From assembly GCF_900187445.1 (NCBI RefSeq), contig NZ_FYEB01000001.1, forward strand, positions 1,178,001 to 1,242,000: a stretch of 64,000 nucleotides of DNA, read 5' to 3'. The notes under the pieces are model-generated. The model made no database searches and was not told the DNA's origin. It worked only from the letters and a program-made list of their open reading frames with translations. Below are positions 35,444-44,482 of this stretch, piece by piece; position 1 is the first letter of the stretch, and each line of letters starts with the position of its first letter. Position numbers and translations under genes: made by a program. Source of the DNA: Pseudomonas sp. Irchel s3b2. GTDB lineage: Bacteria; Pseudomonadota; Gammaproteobacteria; Pseudomonadales; Pseudomonadaceae.

Positions 35444-36392
35444 GATTGTTCACGTTTCACAAACGCCTTTGGTTGCAGCACCTTCGAAAATTGCTCTTGC
35501 GCAACGATTGAGTGGTCATGACTCGATTGCGGTGGCGCTGAATGATTATCCGGACAAAGGGCCTTTGGCTGGAAAATTCATAGAAGAATATATTTTAGAG
35601 AATGAGTTTACCAAACCATTCATTGATGCGGCTATTCATGCGGCTGATATTATACATGTGCATAATGATATACCGCATGCATGGGCAGAGCGTTTGATAA
35701 GTAGTAATCAGAATGCGCGTTACTTCTATCAGGCGCATTCACCGCTAAGAGAAGGGCCTCTGTATTTGCCTCGACATGCTGAAATAAATTTACCCTTTAG
35801 CGCCAATTTGGTAGTAGGGCAGTTTCAGCCAAGAATTCATAAGGATCATGTTTTCGTACCGAACATTGTCCATGATGTTCCTAGTTTTTCTCCAAGACAA
35901 AAAAATCAAAAGCTTCGTGTGATTTTTAGTCCTACTCATCTGCGCCCTGGTAGATGGAATAATAAGCACGTTGAAAAGCTCGATATTGCGATAGATGCTC
36001 TTGTAAAGTTAGGAAAAATCGAAGCGATCATTCCTAAAGAGCCGGTTGCGCCAAAAACGTTGATGGCCATGCGAAAAACATGTCACGTTACCATTGATGA
36101 AATAGCCACTGGCGGTTTTCATCAGGTTTCAATCGAAGGATTGGCAGCAGGCAACGTTACTATTAACAGGGCTGATTTTTTCTGTAAAGCCGTGTTTTCG
36201 AACTTTACGGACGGATTGTTTCCCCCATTCGTCTATGCGACCGGAGAAAGTATTGCAAGTTTGCTAGAAGATCTTGCCAATGACTGGCAGAAAACGGCTG
36301 AACTCCAAGAGCAAAGCTTCGAATTTTTTAAAGCCCACCTTACTCCAGAAAAAATGGCAACGGTCTTCGATAAAGCATATGAAATTATTTAA
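35427..36392 (+). CDS. Putative GT-B-fold glycosyltransferase
   Basis: Protein of about 321 residues from ATG 35427 (MLKKYKIVHVSQTPL). It overlaps the previous stop by 17 bases and has a GGGGGG ribosome site; ATG 35412 is an alternative. The N-terminal half has a Rossmann-like pattern (IVHVSQTP, ADIIHVHNDIPHAW), and the C-terminal half has VIFSPTHLRPGRW and GGFHQVSIEGLAAG, where a donor-site E would sit. These fit a divergent GT-B enzyme of a capsule cluster. Low GC. Not closely recognised. Confidence 0.6.
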   Translation: MLKKYKIVHVSQTPLVAAPSKIALAQRLSGHDSIAVALNDYPDKGPLAGKFIEEYILENEFTKPFIDAAIHAADIIHVHNDIPHAWAERLISSNQNARYFYQAHSPLREGPLYLPRHAEINLPFSANLVVGQFQPRIHKDHVFVPNIVHDVPSFSPRQKNQKLRVIFSPTHLRPGRWNNKHVEKLDIAIDALVKLGKIEAIIPKEPVAPKTLMAMRKTCHVTIDEIATGGFHQVSIEGLAAGNVTINRADFFCKAVFSNFTDGLFPPFVYATGESIASLLEDLANDWQKTAELQEQSFEFFKAHLTPEKMATVFDKAYEII

Positions 36393-37059
36393 CAACATAA
36401 AATCGTTAAAAAATAAAGAGGCCGGGCGGCGCGCTTTTATTTTGGCAAATGGGCCTTCTATTGCCAAGGAAGATCTCTCTGTTCTCAAGGGAGAGTTGAC
36501 CATTGGAATGAATGCATCCACTTTGTTGGAGGCCACCCATAATTTCCGTTCTGATTACTACGTATTATCTGATACGCGTTTTATAACCCATCCTGAAAAA
36601 AAACATCTGGCGACAACAGCTCTTCATCCAGAAACAGTTCGGGTGCTCCGGTCTGAGCTGAAAGAGCTAGACCACAAGGAGTTGGCCAACCCTACTTACT
36701 ATATTCCGGCATTGCAGCGCGATGGCTTCTCAAAAAATCTCCATGCTGGTTATTTTTTCGGTTGTACGACCACAATGCTTGCAATTCAACTAGCCTATTA
36801 TTTAGGTGTTTCCGAAATATACCTGTTGGGGTGCGACCTAAGGTATCAGGCGGAGTCGCCAAGATTTTATACGGAAACTAATCCGCAATTGGAGGATAGT
36901 TTTACTAGTGTTCAAATATGGAACATTGTGAACGCCAGTAATCTACTTGAAAGTGAGGGCAAGAGATTGGTCAGTTGCAGCGAGATGTCGTTTCTTCGGC
37001 CCTATATCGAATATGAGCCTTTTGCTCGGGCAGTAGAATCAAGTGATGTTTTCGCATGA
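36379..37059 (+). CDS. DUF115-like (MptE/CstII-related) protein
   Basis: Protein of 226 residues from ATG 36379, overlapping the previous gene by 14 bases. The opening RRAFILANGPSIAKEDLSVL is the GxGPS-type nucleotide-binding signature of the DUF115 superfamily, which is related in fold to bacterial sialyltransferases of family GT42. A later GVSEIYLLGCDLRY strand is also typical. It may be a glycosyltransferase using a CMP-sugar such as CMP-Kdo or a nonulosonate, but no sugar-synthesis genes for sialic acid are present. It ends with a four-base overlap with the FkbM gene. Confidence 0.6.
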   Translation: MKLFNNIKSLKNKEAGRRAFILANGPSIAKEDLSVLKGELTIGMNASTLLEATHNFRSDYYVLSDTRFITHPEKKHLATTALHPETVRVLRSELKELDHKELANPTYYIPALQRDGFSKNLHAGYFFGCTTTMLAIQLAYYLGVSEIYLLGCDLRYQAESPRFYTETNPQLEDSFTSVQIWNIVNASNLLESEGKRLVSCSEMSFLRPYIEYEPFARAVESSDVFA

Positions 37060-37982
37060 ATGTTATAAATTCAAGAAATGCTGGTGCGATTGCTTTAAAA
37101 GGCGCTCTTCAGTACATAAATGACTTGCCGCAGAATGTATTGGAGCAATTGGCAAGTCCGAAAGCGTCGCCTTATTATGGTTTTGTTGATGTAGACATTT
37201 CAGGCGTGCCGTCTTTTACGATGTTTAGTAACAATGACGATTTTGTTGCGCAAGCATATTTCTGGAGAGGCATGGATGCGTATGAAGGCACTAGCCTAAA
37301 ATTATGGACTGCATTGGCGCGAAGAAGCGCGAGCATTTTTGATATCGGCGCTTATTCCGGCGTTTACTCTCTCGCCGCATCCAAGGCTAGTCCTAAATCT
37401 AAAATCTATGCAATTGAAGCATTGGATCGAGTGTACTCCAGACTCTTGATAAACAAAGCTGCCAATTCGGCTGCAAATATAAATTGTTTTAATTTTGCTG
37501 TTTCAGATTGCGATTCGGAAATAGATTTACTTATATATTCTGGTCAGGATATTTTAGTGTCTGGATCCTCAACGGTTCCTGAAGCTTGTGCGCGTGCCCC
37601 TCATGAGTCAAAAAGAGTCAGATCCATTACCCTTGATTCTTTCATTGAGTCAAATGCAATTTCTGGTGTTGGGTTAATGAAAATAGATGCAGAGGGAGCC
37701 GAGCATCTAATAATGAAGGGTGCGCGGAATGTAATCAGTACTCACTTGCCAGATATAATATGTGAGCTTTTGCCTGCCGCTAAGACCGATGATATTATTG
37801 TTTTCTTTAACTCGCTTGGATACAAGTATTATAAAATATCTGAATCATCCATGAAGCTTGTGCAGCATATGTCGCCGCCGGTTTCTGTAGATCCACCGGA
37901 TTACAATACATTTATAAGTGTGAAGAATGGCGGTGAGTTGATGAGTCTGCTTCCTGGGTTGGAAGTTATCGAGCTCAATTAA
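37056..37982 (+). CDS. FkbM-family SAM-dependent methyltransferase
   Basis: Protein of 308 residues. The SAM-binding motif FDIGAYSGVYSLAA lies at about 92-105, with an acidic AIEALDR strand end after it. The FkbM C-terminal motifs SITLDSFIE and LMKIDAEGAEHLIMKG are clear. In capsule loci such enzymes O-methylate sugars. The start overlaps the DUF115 gene by four bases (ATGA), and the codon use is AT-rich like its neighbours. Confidence 0.8.
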   Translation: MNVINSRNAGAIALKGALQYINDLPQNVLEQLASPKASPYYGFVDVDISGVPSFTMFSNNDDFVAQAYFWRGMDAYEGTSLKLWTALARRSASIFDIGAYSGVYSLAASKASPKSKIYAIEALDRVYSRLLINKAANSAANINCFNFAVSDCDSEIDLLIYSGQDILVSGSSTVPEACARAPHESKRVRSITLDSFIESNAISGVGLMKIDAEGAEHLIMKGARNVISTHLPDIICELLPAAKTDDIIVFFNSLGYKYYKISESSMKLVQHMSPPVSVDPPDYNTFISVKNGGELMSLLPGLEVIELN

Positions 37983-38038
37983 CACACGGTTGTCAGTCTT
38001 TCGTAGATGTTTGCATTGGTTTTTTCGAGAGTGTGATA

Positions 38039-39244
38039 ATGTCAAAGCGACAAATAAGACTAAAAGAATTTCAGGCAAACATTCACAGAACTTACACTCC
38101 GGATGAGTCGTATTTGAATGCACGGCCGCGGCTCGATAAGAATAGTGCTTACGTCGTCAGGACGGATGCGAATGGATACATCATCAGTGGTACCCACCAA
38201 TGCTCGTCTCGGACAATAGTGTTGATGGGCGATTCATTTGTGGAGAATCTATATATCGATGAGGATAAGAGAATAGCCTCACAACTCGAAAGGATGCTTT
38301 TGACGAATGGGTATGACTTTCAGGTTTTAAATGCTGGTGTTTCAGGTACTACCAATTTAAATGCAACTAATCTTCTGTTAAATAAAATTGTTTATCATGC
38401 GCCGAAAGCAATTGTATTTGTCACGTCGTCCAATGACCTTGCCGCGTTAAGGTATGAGAGTGGCTACAGCAATAGCAGTAAGTTTCATGGGAACCTGGTG
38501 CCGGAAGATTTAAGTGAAGGTTGGACAAAGTCATCTGTGGGTGAAAATATAAGTCAGGTGGTCGATAATCTGAAGGTTGTAAATTTTATCTGTAAGCTCA
38601 ATAATATAGATTTTTATGTTTGTACTTATCCTGAAATTCAGAGTAATGAAGATTTAAAGCTTATAAATTCAAACGTTCGGGCCTTCGCTGCTAATGAATT
38701 TGTTGATCTTATCGATTTAGATAAGTTGATTATGAAGAATGATATTTATTACTACGATAAGCTCCACGTCAGTCATGTAGGGGCAACCGTCGCCGCGAAA
38801 AGCATATTCGAACACATAAAGGGCTCGTTGCCGACTGAGAACGCACTGTGTTTTTCGCAGTCTTTAACTGTGAGTGAGTTTGGTTTAAAGCATTTGGATT
38901 TACACTGGTTGGCGTGGCAGGAACTTCCAAATGAAGTTCAGTCAAATTATATTGTTTCGCTTAACGTCGACTGCGCGGCCAAAGCGGTCAGGAAGCATAA
39001 GGCTTTAGTGGTTCAAGTCGAGTTTGATAAGGAACCAATATTCTCCAGTGAGCACAAGTATTCCTTTTCCAAGTCGTCTGGTTGGCATTTTTATGTAGAT
39101 CTCATAGCAAATTGCAGGCAACAGTTTTCAATACCGATCGCTCTGCCTGACAACGTGCAGCAACTTCGTATTGGTCTTAGGGTTTTTGATGAAGAATGCT
39201 TTGTTAGTATGAATAACATGGCACTCGAAGTTATCAAGAAATAG
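38039..39244 (+). CDS. SGNH/GDSL-family hydrolase-like protein
   Basis: Protein of about 401 residues with SGNH motifs: GDSF with Ser66, Gly near 100-103 (NAGVSG), Asn132 in SSNDL and Asp240-x-x-His243 in DKLHVSHVG. The C-terminal ~140 residues form a beta-rich region (about 265-401) of unknown role. No signal peptide or membrane segment is visible, so it acts in the cytoplasm, perhaps as an O-acetyl esterase or transferase on capsule sugars. The ATG at 38039 has a GAGAG site; a GTG two codons earlier is also possible. Last gene of the plus-strand AT-rich run; a terminator follows. Confidence 0.68.
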   Translation: MSKRQIRLKEFQANIHRTYTPDESYLNARPRLDKNSAYVVRTDANGYIISGTHQCSSRTIVLMGDSFVENLYIDEDKRIASQLERMLLTNGYDFQVLNAGVSGTTNLNATNLLLNKIVYHAPKAIVFVTSSNDLAALRYESGYSNSSKFHGNLVPEDLSEGWTKSSVGENISQVVDNLKVVNFICKLNNIDFYVCTYPEIQSNEDLKLINSNVRAFAANEFVDLIDLDKLIMKNDIYYYDKLHVSHVGATVAAKSIFEHIKGSLPTENALCFSQSLTVSEFGLKHLDLHWLAWQELPNEVQSNYIVSLNVDCAAKAVRKHKALVVQVEFDKEPIFSSEHKYSFSKSSGWHFYVDLIANCRQQFSIPIALPDNVQQLRIGLRVFDEECFVSMNNMALEVIKK

Positions 39245-39267
39245 AATGAACTTAATCTTTTCTGGGT

Positions 39268-39306
39268 GCCAAGGAAGGGGTGATTTTCTTGGCGTTTTTC
39301 TTTACT
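39268..39306 (+). terminator. Terminator after the AT-rich glycosyltransferase operon
   Basis: GCCAAG ... CTTGGC stem (39268-39273 / 39288-39293), extended by weak A-T pairs and followed by GTTTTTCTTT. It lies about 24 bases past the SGNH gene stop. Confidence 0.6.
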
Positions 39307-39429
39307 GTGCAAGGTGGGCAGTGGCAAGTGGAGAGATGAGCAGTCGACCTGTCAATGCCTGTTTGTATCTTCGGTCCTCTGGCGCAGTTAGATAGTCCTG
39401 CGTTATAGCGTGCGGAAAACAGATCTAAA

Positions 39430-40218
39430 TTACTGTTCCCAGAAATCAATAATTTTGAACAGTATGTTTGCATTCATGTTGGTCGAGCTATGGTCGCCAC
39501 CTACATAACAGCGTGTATATGTAAGCTTCAAATCGTCAAGTGTTGAAAATAACTTTTGCGCTGCTGCTGCATCTGCTGGATAGTCGCCATGTTCTATATA
39601 GAGCTTGGGTTTGGATGGGAATCTATAAATGAAATCGTTTAAATCAACCCAGTTTGTACCCGCTTCACGAATCTGACGCTCCCAGTTTTGTAGCGAATGC
39701 CTGCGTGAACTCTGATAGTCAACTTGAGGGTTGGTAACAATTACCCCTGCAACATCCATCCAAAAGCCAAAATATAGTGCGGCATACCCACCCATAGAAC
39801 TGCCCACCAAGAATGTGTCTTTGCTGGAGAGATTGTGCTTTTGTAAGTGTTCGCTAATAAATTTGTGGTATCGGACTTGTGTAGGGGCTGTGTCGCTGCC
39901 TATGTAGTAGCGGTGGTCATTGTCCCTGAAGATAATGTATAGATCTTCGCATCCCTCCTTATGTCTATTGTAGAACCACGACCAGCGCTCATATTTCCCT
40001 GGGTTCATACTTGTGAAAGAGATGACTGCTCTTTTTGGATTATTGCCACACATAACAAGTGCATCGATACCATTGGCTTTGTGCGCAAATCGTTGAAAAG
40101 CACTTTCCACATTGGAGGGTGGTGAGACATTCTCATTGCCGGTGCTGATTTCTGCACTGTCCTCAGCAGATTGACTGACGATCGAAGAAGGGACAGTTTT
40201 GCTGCTGATGGCTTCCAT
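39430..40218 (-). CDS. Alpha/beta hydrolase-fold protein of the capsule region
   Basis: Protein of 262 residues. The first ~40 residues are Ser/Asn-rich and probably disordered. The catalytic triad is visible as Ser141 in GSSMGG, an Asp in YIEHGDYPAD and a His in VGGDHSSTN. No signal peptide. It is convergent with the SGNH gene and on the same strand as kpsDETM. It may act on an acyl or ester group of the capsule or on intracellular polymer, but the substrate is unknown. ATG 40218 is chosen; a GTG three codons upstream is in frame. Confidence 0.7.
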   Translation of the reverse strand: MEAISSKTVPSSIVSQSAEDSAEISTGNENVSPPSNVESAFQRFAHKANGIDALVMCGNNPKRAVISFTSMNPGKYERWSWFYNRHKEGCEDLYIIFRDNDHRYYIGSDTAPTQVRYHKFISEHLQKHNLSSKDTFLVGSSMGGYAALYFGFWMDVAGVIVTNPQVDYQSSRRHSLQNWERQIREAGTNWVDLNDFIYRFPSKPKLYIEHGDYPADAAAAQKLFSTLDDLKLTYTRCYVGGDHSSTNMNANILFKIIDFWEQ

Positions 40219-40325
40219 CTGAGGCACTCATTGTGATGGGCTATGAACAATGGCGGTACGGTACTAACAGATACTTGGAACGGGAGTATCCACGTTGGGG
40301 AATTGGGGCGGCTGAACATGCTCAT

Positions 40326-40354
40326 CTGTCGCCTCGTTACAGTTGAGGCGACAG
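40326..40354. terminator. Stem-loop after the kpsD-like gene
   Basis: Perfect ten-base stem CTGTCGCCTC / GAGGCGACAG around a nine-base loop, 28 bases past the stop of the OPX gene on the minus strand. No T-run, so termination is likely but not certain. Confidence 0.5.
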
Positions 40355-40381
40355 TGTAGAGGGATTGGTTGTTCCTGATTG

Positions 40382-41509
40382 TCAGTTCGTAGGGCTCACA
40401 CCAACTGCACGTCCAAGTAAAAGGGTTTGTACGATTGGGCCAATGATTTTTTGCCATTCATAGACAGCAGCATTGGTCACATAAATCGTATCGTCGGGTT
40501 TGAGCATGACTTGGCGCGCATAAAAGATGGCAGCCGGATCACGCATGTCGATGCGCATGACGATTGGTTTTGCGGGTTGTTTCGGGCTGGAGTCCCCCAT
40601 GCGAAATACAAAGACCCCTTGAGGGTTCGCATTCGTCTCTTTCAGACCTCCGACGGAGCCCAAAGCATCGAGGAGGCTCGCATTTTGGGACGGTAGGTCG
40701 TGCAAGCCGGGCTCGCCTACGGCGCCCATTGCCACGAAGCGCTGGCGTGAGCGGTCCAGAACAACTTCCGAGTTGGGCTTCAGGACAAAGTTATTGCCGG
40801 CAAGGACTTCTTCGTAGTTGAAGGTGTTGGCCTGATCGCCATTGCGCACAGTGACATTGACCAAGTGCGGCTCTAGTTGCGGACCGCCAGCCTGATTGAT
40901 GGCGTCAAGAAGGGTCAGCGGACCTTGCAGGGTTGAAAAACGTCCAGGGGCTTTTACCGCACCGGCCACGAGGACGGAGCCGGAAAGGTCGCCAACCAGA
41001 TCAACGTGTACTTGTACGTCTGAAGTTACGCCCTTGAGCTTTTGCCGAATCATGTCCTCAACTTGGATCAGAGTCATACCCGCGACGAACTGATGGCCGA
41101 CATAGGGCAGAGAGATCATGCCTTGGGAGTCGATGCGCACTTTAAGTTGGGTACCGCCAGTCGAGAGGGGTGCAAACAGACCAGTGCCTTCCGGGGCGTT
41201 ATCGGTAATTAGCACGCTGATCACATCGCCACCCATCAAGCGGACACTTTGCGCCACCGGGCTGGAAATGGTTGCTTTGACTGGCTTGGCCTCCGAACGC
41301 ATAAACGGCGCAATGGTATTGGCGTTGATGTCTACCAAGTCATAAGTGGTGTTCTTTTCTTCAATGGTGCCTTTGTAGGGCCCGGCACCGGATAGGGTGC
41401 CACCGCAACCTGCCAGCGTCAGAGTCACCAGCATCAAACCCGCAACTGCGCTGTTTCGCATGCTCAAGTTCAGGGGGCGAAGGGGCAGGCCAGAAATGGA
41501 TTTAATCAC
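40382..41509 (-). CDS. Outer-membrane polysaccharide export lipoprotein (OPX; KpsD/BexD/CtrA type)
   Basis: Wza-superfamily export protein of about 375 residues. A lipoprotein signal ends in LTLAGC near residue 35. The polysaccharide-export domain follows (GGDVISVLITDN, then ISLPYVGHQFVAGMTL) with SLBB-type repeats (LVAGAVKAPGRFS, VAMGAVGEPGLH). The size is near BexD/CtrA rather than the longer E. coli KpsD. A GTG at 41509 with GAGGA eight bases before it is the best start; ATG 41461 would leave a shorter signal and no ribosome site. It forms the outer-membrane end of the KpsMTE export machine. Confidence 0.88.
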   Translation of the reverse strand: MIKSISGLPLRPLNLSMRNSAVAGLMLVTLTLAGCGGTLSGAGPYKGTIEEKNTTYDLVDINANTIAPFMRSEAKPVKATISSPVAQSVRLMGGDVISVLITDNAPEGTGLFAPLSTGGTQLKVRIDSQGMISLPYVGHQFVAGMTLIQVEDMIRQKLKGVTSDVQVHVDLVGDLSGSVLVAGAVKAPGRFSTLQGPLTLLDAINQAGGPQLEPHLVNVTVRNGDQANTFNYEEVLAGNNFVLKPNSEVVLDRSRQRFVAMGAVGEPGLHDLPSQNASLLDALGSVGGLKETNANPQGVFVFRMGDSSPKQPAKPIVMRIDMRDPAAIFYARQVMLKPDDTIYVTNAAVYEWQKIIGPIVQTLLLGRAVGVSPTN

Positions 41510-42608
41510 GATGATCCTCGATCGATGCAATTAGGAAGCGAGTAATGCCGTAGAGCAGCAGTAGAGCCAGGAAAATGGTCGCCAAGTTGTACGGGCGCTC
41601 TGGGTAAAGGGCCATCTGCGGTGTATTAGGGGTGACCACGGTGACCAGCGTGCGAATCTTTTTGCTGGCTTCGATGCGTGCGTTGTCCAGTGCGGCAACG
41701 GCGGTCTTGTAGGTTTCCTCGGCAATGCCGGAGTCCAGGGTCAACTGTTGGAAGCGCGAAGCCACGACGTTGAGCTGGTCGCCATCGGGGGCGGAAACCA
41801 GCAGGCGTTTTTCTGCTGTCAGCTGTTCGCGGATCGCGCTGACCCGTTGCTGCTGTTGTTTGACCTGAGGGGAGTCCTGGCGAAGCTTGTAGAGCATTTG
41901 CGTGAGCACTGCGCGCTCTTTGGAGTACTCGCCTTCAAGTGTGTCGATAATGCTTGCGCGGCCCTGAGCCGAACTTTTGCCGTCCAGTACCTTGTTGACG
42001 TTCTGGAAGCGCAGCAACTCTTCTTTGCGTTTGGTGTAGTTCTTTTTCGCGCCTTCCAGTTCGCCTTGGGCGAAGCGCATCTGCTCGCGGGCGATGCTGT
42101 GGGAGACTTCGTTCACGAAGTGCTCGCTGGCCTCGAGGATGGTCTTGACCATTTGTTCGGCCAGTTCCGGGCTGAACGCCTGTACTTCAACTCTGAGCAA
42201 ACCGGTGGTTTCGTCGTAATGCGCGGAGACCATGCGCTGGTAATACTTGAGCAGGTCTTCGCGCTCGGTGTCTTTGGCCAGCCAGAAGAACGGGTCGCTG
42301 CGTTGTTGGGTGTATTGCTCGACCCAGTGCAGACGATCTTCAAGCAGTTGCATCATGTCCATCGACACGATGTATTCGCGCAAGTACAGGGTCTCTTCCC
42401 GGGAGGCGGGGTTGGTGCCACTGAGCAACATGCTCAAGCCTGGTAGTTGGGCGCCAGAATTATTGCCGTCCTGACGAACCACGACTTGCGCGGAGCTGAC
42501 ATAGCGGTCCACGGCAAAAAAGCTGTAGTAAACGATGGCTAGTGCCAGCGGTACCACGATCAGCCCCAGCGTCAGGCGCCAGCCCTTGAATTTACCCGTA
42601 CTGCTCAT
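41502..42608 (-). CDS. kpsE: Capsule export inner-membrane protein KpsE (PCP-3 family; BexC/CtrB)
   Basis: Polysaccharide co-polymerase of about 368 residues linking the ABC transporter to the outer-membrane channel. It has an N-terminal transmembrane helix (about 10-31), a long periplasmic region with coiled-coil segments (about 165-290) and a C-terminal transmembrane helix (about 335-355) after a TPQMALYPERPYN motif. ATG 42608 has AAGGA ten bases upstream; GTG 42614 is an alternative. It overlaps the OPX gene by eight bases. Confidence 0.9.
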   Translation of the reverse strand: MSSTGKFKGWRLTLGLIVVPLALAIVYYSFFAVDRYVSSAQVVVRQDGNNSGAQLPGLSMLLSGTNPASREETLYLREYIVSMDMMQLLEDRLHWVEQYTQQRSDPFFWLAKDTEREDLLKYYQRMVSAHYDETTGLLRVEVQAFSPELAEQMVKTILEASEHFVNEVSHSIAREQMRFAQGELEGAKKNYTKRKEELLRFQNVNKVLDGKSSAQGRASIIDTLEGEYSKERAVLTQMLYKLRQDSPQVKQQQQRVSAIREQLTAEKRLLVSAPDGDQLNVVASRFQQLTLDSGIAEETYKTAVAALDNARIEASKKIRTLVTVVTPNTPQMALYPERPYNLATIFLALLLLYGITRFLIASIEDHRD

Positions 42609-42656
42609 ATGCACACGATCCTTGAAAATAAAACAATCACGCCACGGTCAGGGCGA

Positions 42657-43310
42657 TCAGGTGTTGTAGGCGTTGATGCCTTCAGCGACATCGTCATAGA
42701 TCTGCACTCCGCCATCTCGCACCAGCAGCACGACATCGCAGAGTTTTTGAATTTCATTCATGTTGTGCGAGACCAGCACGACTTTGGACTTCTGCAGTCG
42801 TTCCTCGAAGACTTCGGCGCACTTGCGTTTGAAGTGTGCGTCGCCCACGGACATGACTTCGTCGATCAGGTAGTAGTCGAAATCGAACGCCATGCTCAGG
42901 CCGAATGCCAGGCGCGAGCGCATGCCCGATGAGTAGGTTTTGACGGGCTCGTCGATCCAGCTGCCGATTTCGGCGAAGTCTTCGACATAGCGGACCTTCT
43001 CGCGCATGGCTTCGCCTACGGCACCGTAGACGCGGGCGACGAACTTGATGTTCTCGCGGCCGGTCATGCTGCCCTGAAAACCGCCGGACAAACCCACCGG
43101 CCAGGAGATGCTCTGGTCGGTGGCGATGGTGCCGGAGTCCGGAACGTCGGCACCGCCCAGCAGGCGTACCAGAGTTGATTTTCCTGCGCCATTTCGACCG
43201 ATCAGGCCGATGTTTTTTCCGGCGGGGATCTTCAGTGACAGGTCCCGGAAAACATGGCGACGGCCTTTGGGGGTCAAGTACGACTTGGTGATGTTTCTGA
43301 GCTCGAACAC
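42657..43310 (-). CDS. kpsT: Capsule ABC transporter ATP-binding protein KpsT
   Basis: ATPase of 217 residues powering export of lipid-linked capsule across the inner membrane. Walker A is GRNGAGKST at 38-46, the signature YSSGMR at 126-131, Walker B YYLIDE at 146-151 and the switch His182 in VSHN. The length matches KpsT/BexA/CtrD, which lack the carbohydrate-binding C-terminal domain of Wzt. It lies 13 bases after kpsM. Confidence 0.95.
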   Translation of the reverse strand: MFELRNITKSYLTPKGRRHVFRDLSLKIPAGKNIGLIGRNGAGKSTLVRLLGGADVPDSGTIATDQSISWPVGLSGGFQGSMTGRENIKFVARVYGAVGEAMREKVRYVEDFAEIGSWIDEPVKTYSSGMRSRLAFGLSMAFDFDYYLIDEVMSVGDAHFKRKCAEVFEERLQKSKVVLVSHNMNEIQKLCDVVLLVRDGGVQIYDDVAEGINAYNT

Positions 43311-43323
43311 GGGAAGCCTGCGG

Positions 43324-44115
43324 TTAGCCGTTCTTGGTGGAGATCAAATGCAGTCGACGAACCCGGTAGGTACCGAGCGACACGAACAGCAAAACCAGGG
43401 TGAAGGCGATGACGTAATGGAGCGAAACGCCATCGACTGGAACGTAGAACGGAAATATTTCGGCGCGGATCAGTTCCAGCAGATGCAGGAACGGGTTGAG
43501 CAGTAGCAGCGGCAGCATCGCGTGCGGCAGATAGGCTGCCGGGATCAGTACTCCGGAGATGAAGTACAGCGGGAAGAACATCATGCGAATGAACAGTTTG
43601 CTGCCGGGAATGGCATGGGCGATCAGCGAGAGCAGCATGCCCAGGCCAAAGGCAAACAAAAGTCCGAGAAGGATGGTCAGCACCCATTGGATTGGCGACT
43701 TGACCGACATATCGAAACCGTACCAGGCGAAGCCGAATACCAGAATGGCGTACACCGTGGCAGAGATGCTGAACTCAACCAGTGCGCGGGCAATGAAGGT
43801 GTCGAGTGGCTTGATCTGTTTATAGGCAAACAGCGAACGGTTTTCCCTGGGGCTGTCCATCAGGCGCAGTGCAGTGTTACGAAACAGCAGGAAGGGGGCG
43901 AGGCCCACCAGCACGAATACCGGAAAGTCCAGGCCTGCCACGCTTTTGCCGCGAATCAGCGAGAACAACACGCTGAGAATCAGCAGGTGACAAATCGGTT
44001 CGAGCAGCATCCACACCGCGCCCATGCGGCTCTCACCAATACGCGCACGCGCTTCGCGTAACACCAGAGCAAAGATGACGGATTTTTTGATTTGGAGGGG
44101 CGAGCGAGGCTTCAC
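43324..44115 (-). CDS. kpsM: Capsule ABC transporter permease KpsM
   Basis: ABC-2 type permease of 263 residues with six hydrophobic segments (about 35-55, 65-85, 110-135, 145-165, 175-200, 232-250). The N-terminal REARARIGESRMGAVW motif is typical of KpsM/BexB/CtrC. First gene of kpsMTE-OPX on the minus strand; it forms the membrane channel with KpsT. Confidence 0.94.
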   Translation of the reverse strand: MKPRSPLQIKKSVIFALVLREARARIGESRMGAVWMLLEPICHLLILSVLFSLIRGKSVAGLDFPVFVLVGLAPFLLFRNTALRLMDSPRENRSLFAYKQIKPLDTFIARALVEFSISATVYAILVFGFAWYGFDMSVKSPIQWVLTILLGLLFAFGLGMLLSLIAHAIPGSKLFIRMMFFPLYFISGVLIPAAYLPHAMLPLLLLNPFLHLLELIRAEIFPFYVPVDGVSLHYVIAFTLVLLFVSLGTYRVRRLHLISTKNG

Positions 44116-44482
44116 AATTATTTACCGCACAGCACAACGGCGCGATAAACGCGTTGCTTGAATTCATTTTCAGAGGACTGTCTGTCGACGTAGCACAGAC
44201 GGCTTCCGTTCGTGGTGCGCGAGGTTAAACGGTGGCGGAGACAGTAGTCAAGCCGATTGGTTCCCAGCTAGTGACTGACAAAAAATAACTGTTCGAGCTC
44301 GCAAATCGGGCGTCAAAAAAGCGATTTTTCTTGGTGTTTATTGGGTGTTGTCGCTGGCGGCGTCAAAATAACGTGGGTAGTTTGAATGACTTGTACGCGT
44401 TGTCGGAATGCCCGAATGATCGGTGCGAAATACCCGGAGCCGTGGAGGGTACCGGGTTTGGCTCTGGTTTTTCGCCGATGAG
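44116..44482. other. Upstream region of the kpsMTE operon (about 370 bases)
   Basis: No gene is visible between kpsM and the CPBP gene end. It probably holds the leader and promoter of the export operon. I see no JUMPStart (ops) element. Confidence 0.5.
44224..44251 (-). promoter_or_regulatory. Candidate sigma-70 promoter of kpsM operon
   Basis: TTGACT (44251-44246) and TTTAAC (44229-44224) on the minus strand with a 16-base spacer, about 110 bases before the kpsM start. Imperfect -10; no activator site recognised. Confidence 0.35.

Noticed and set aside
30415..44482. JUMPStart/ops element for RfaH-type control of kps operons
   Set aside because: I looked for GGCGGTAG-like sequences in the kpsC and kpsM leaders and found none.
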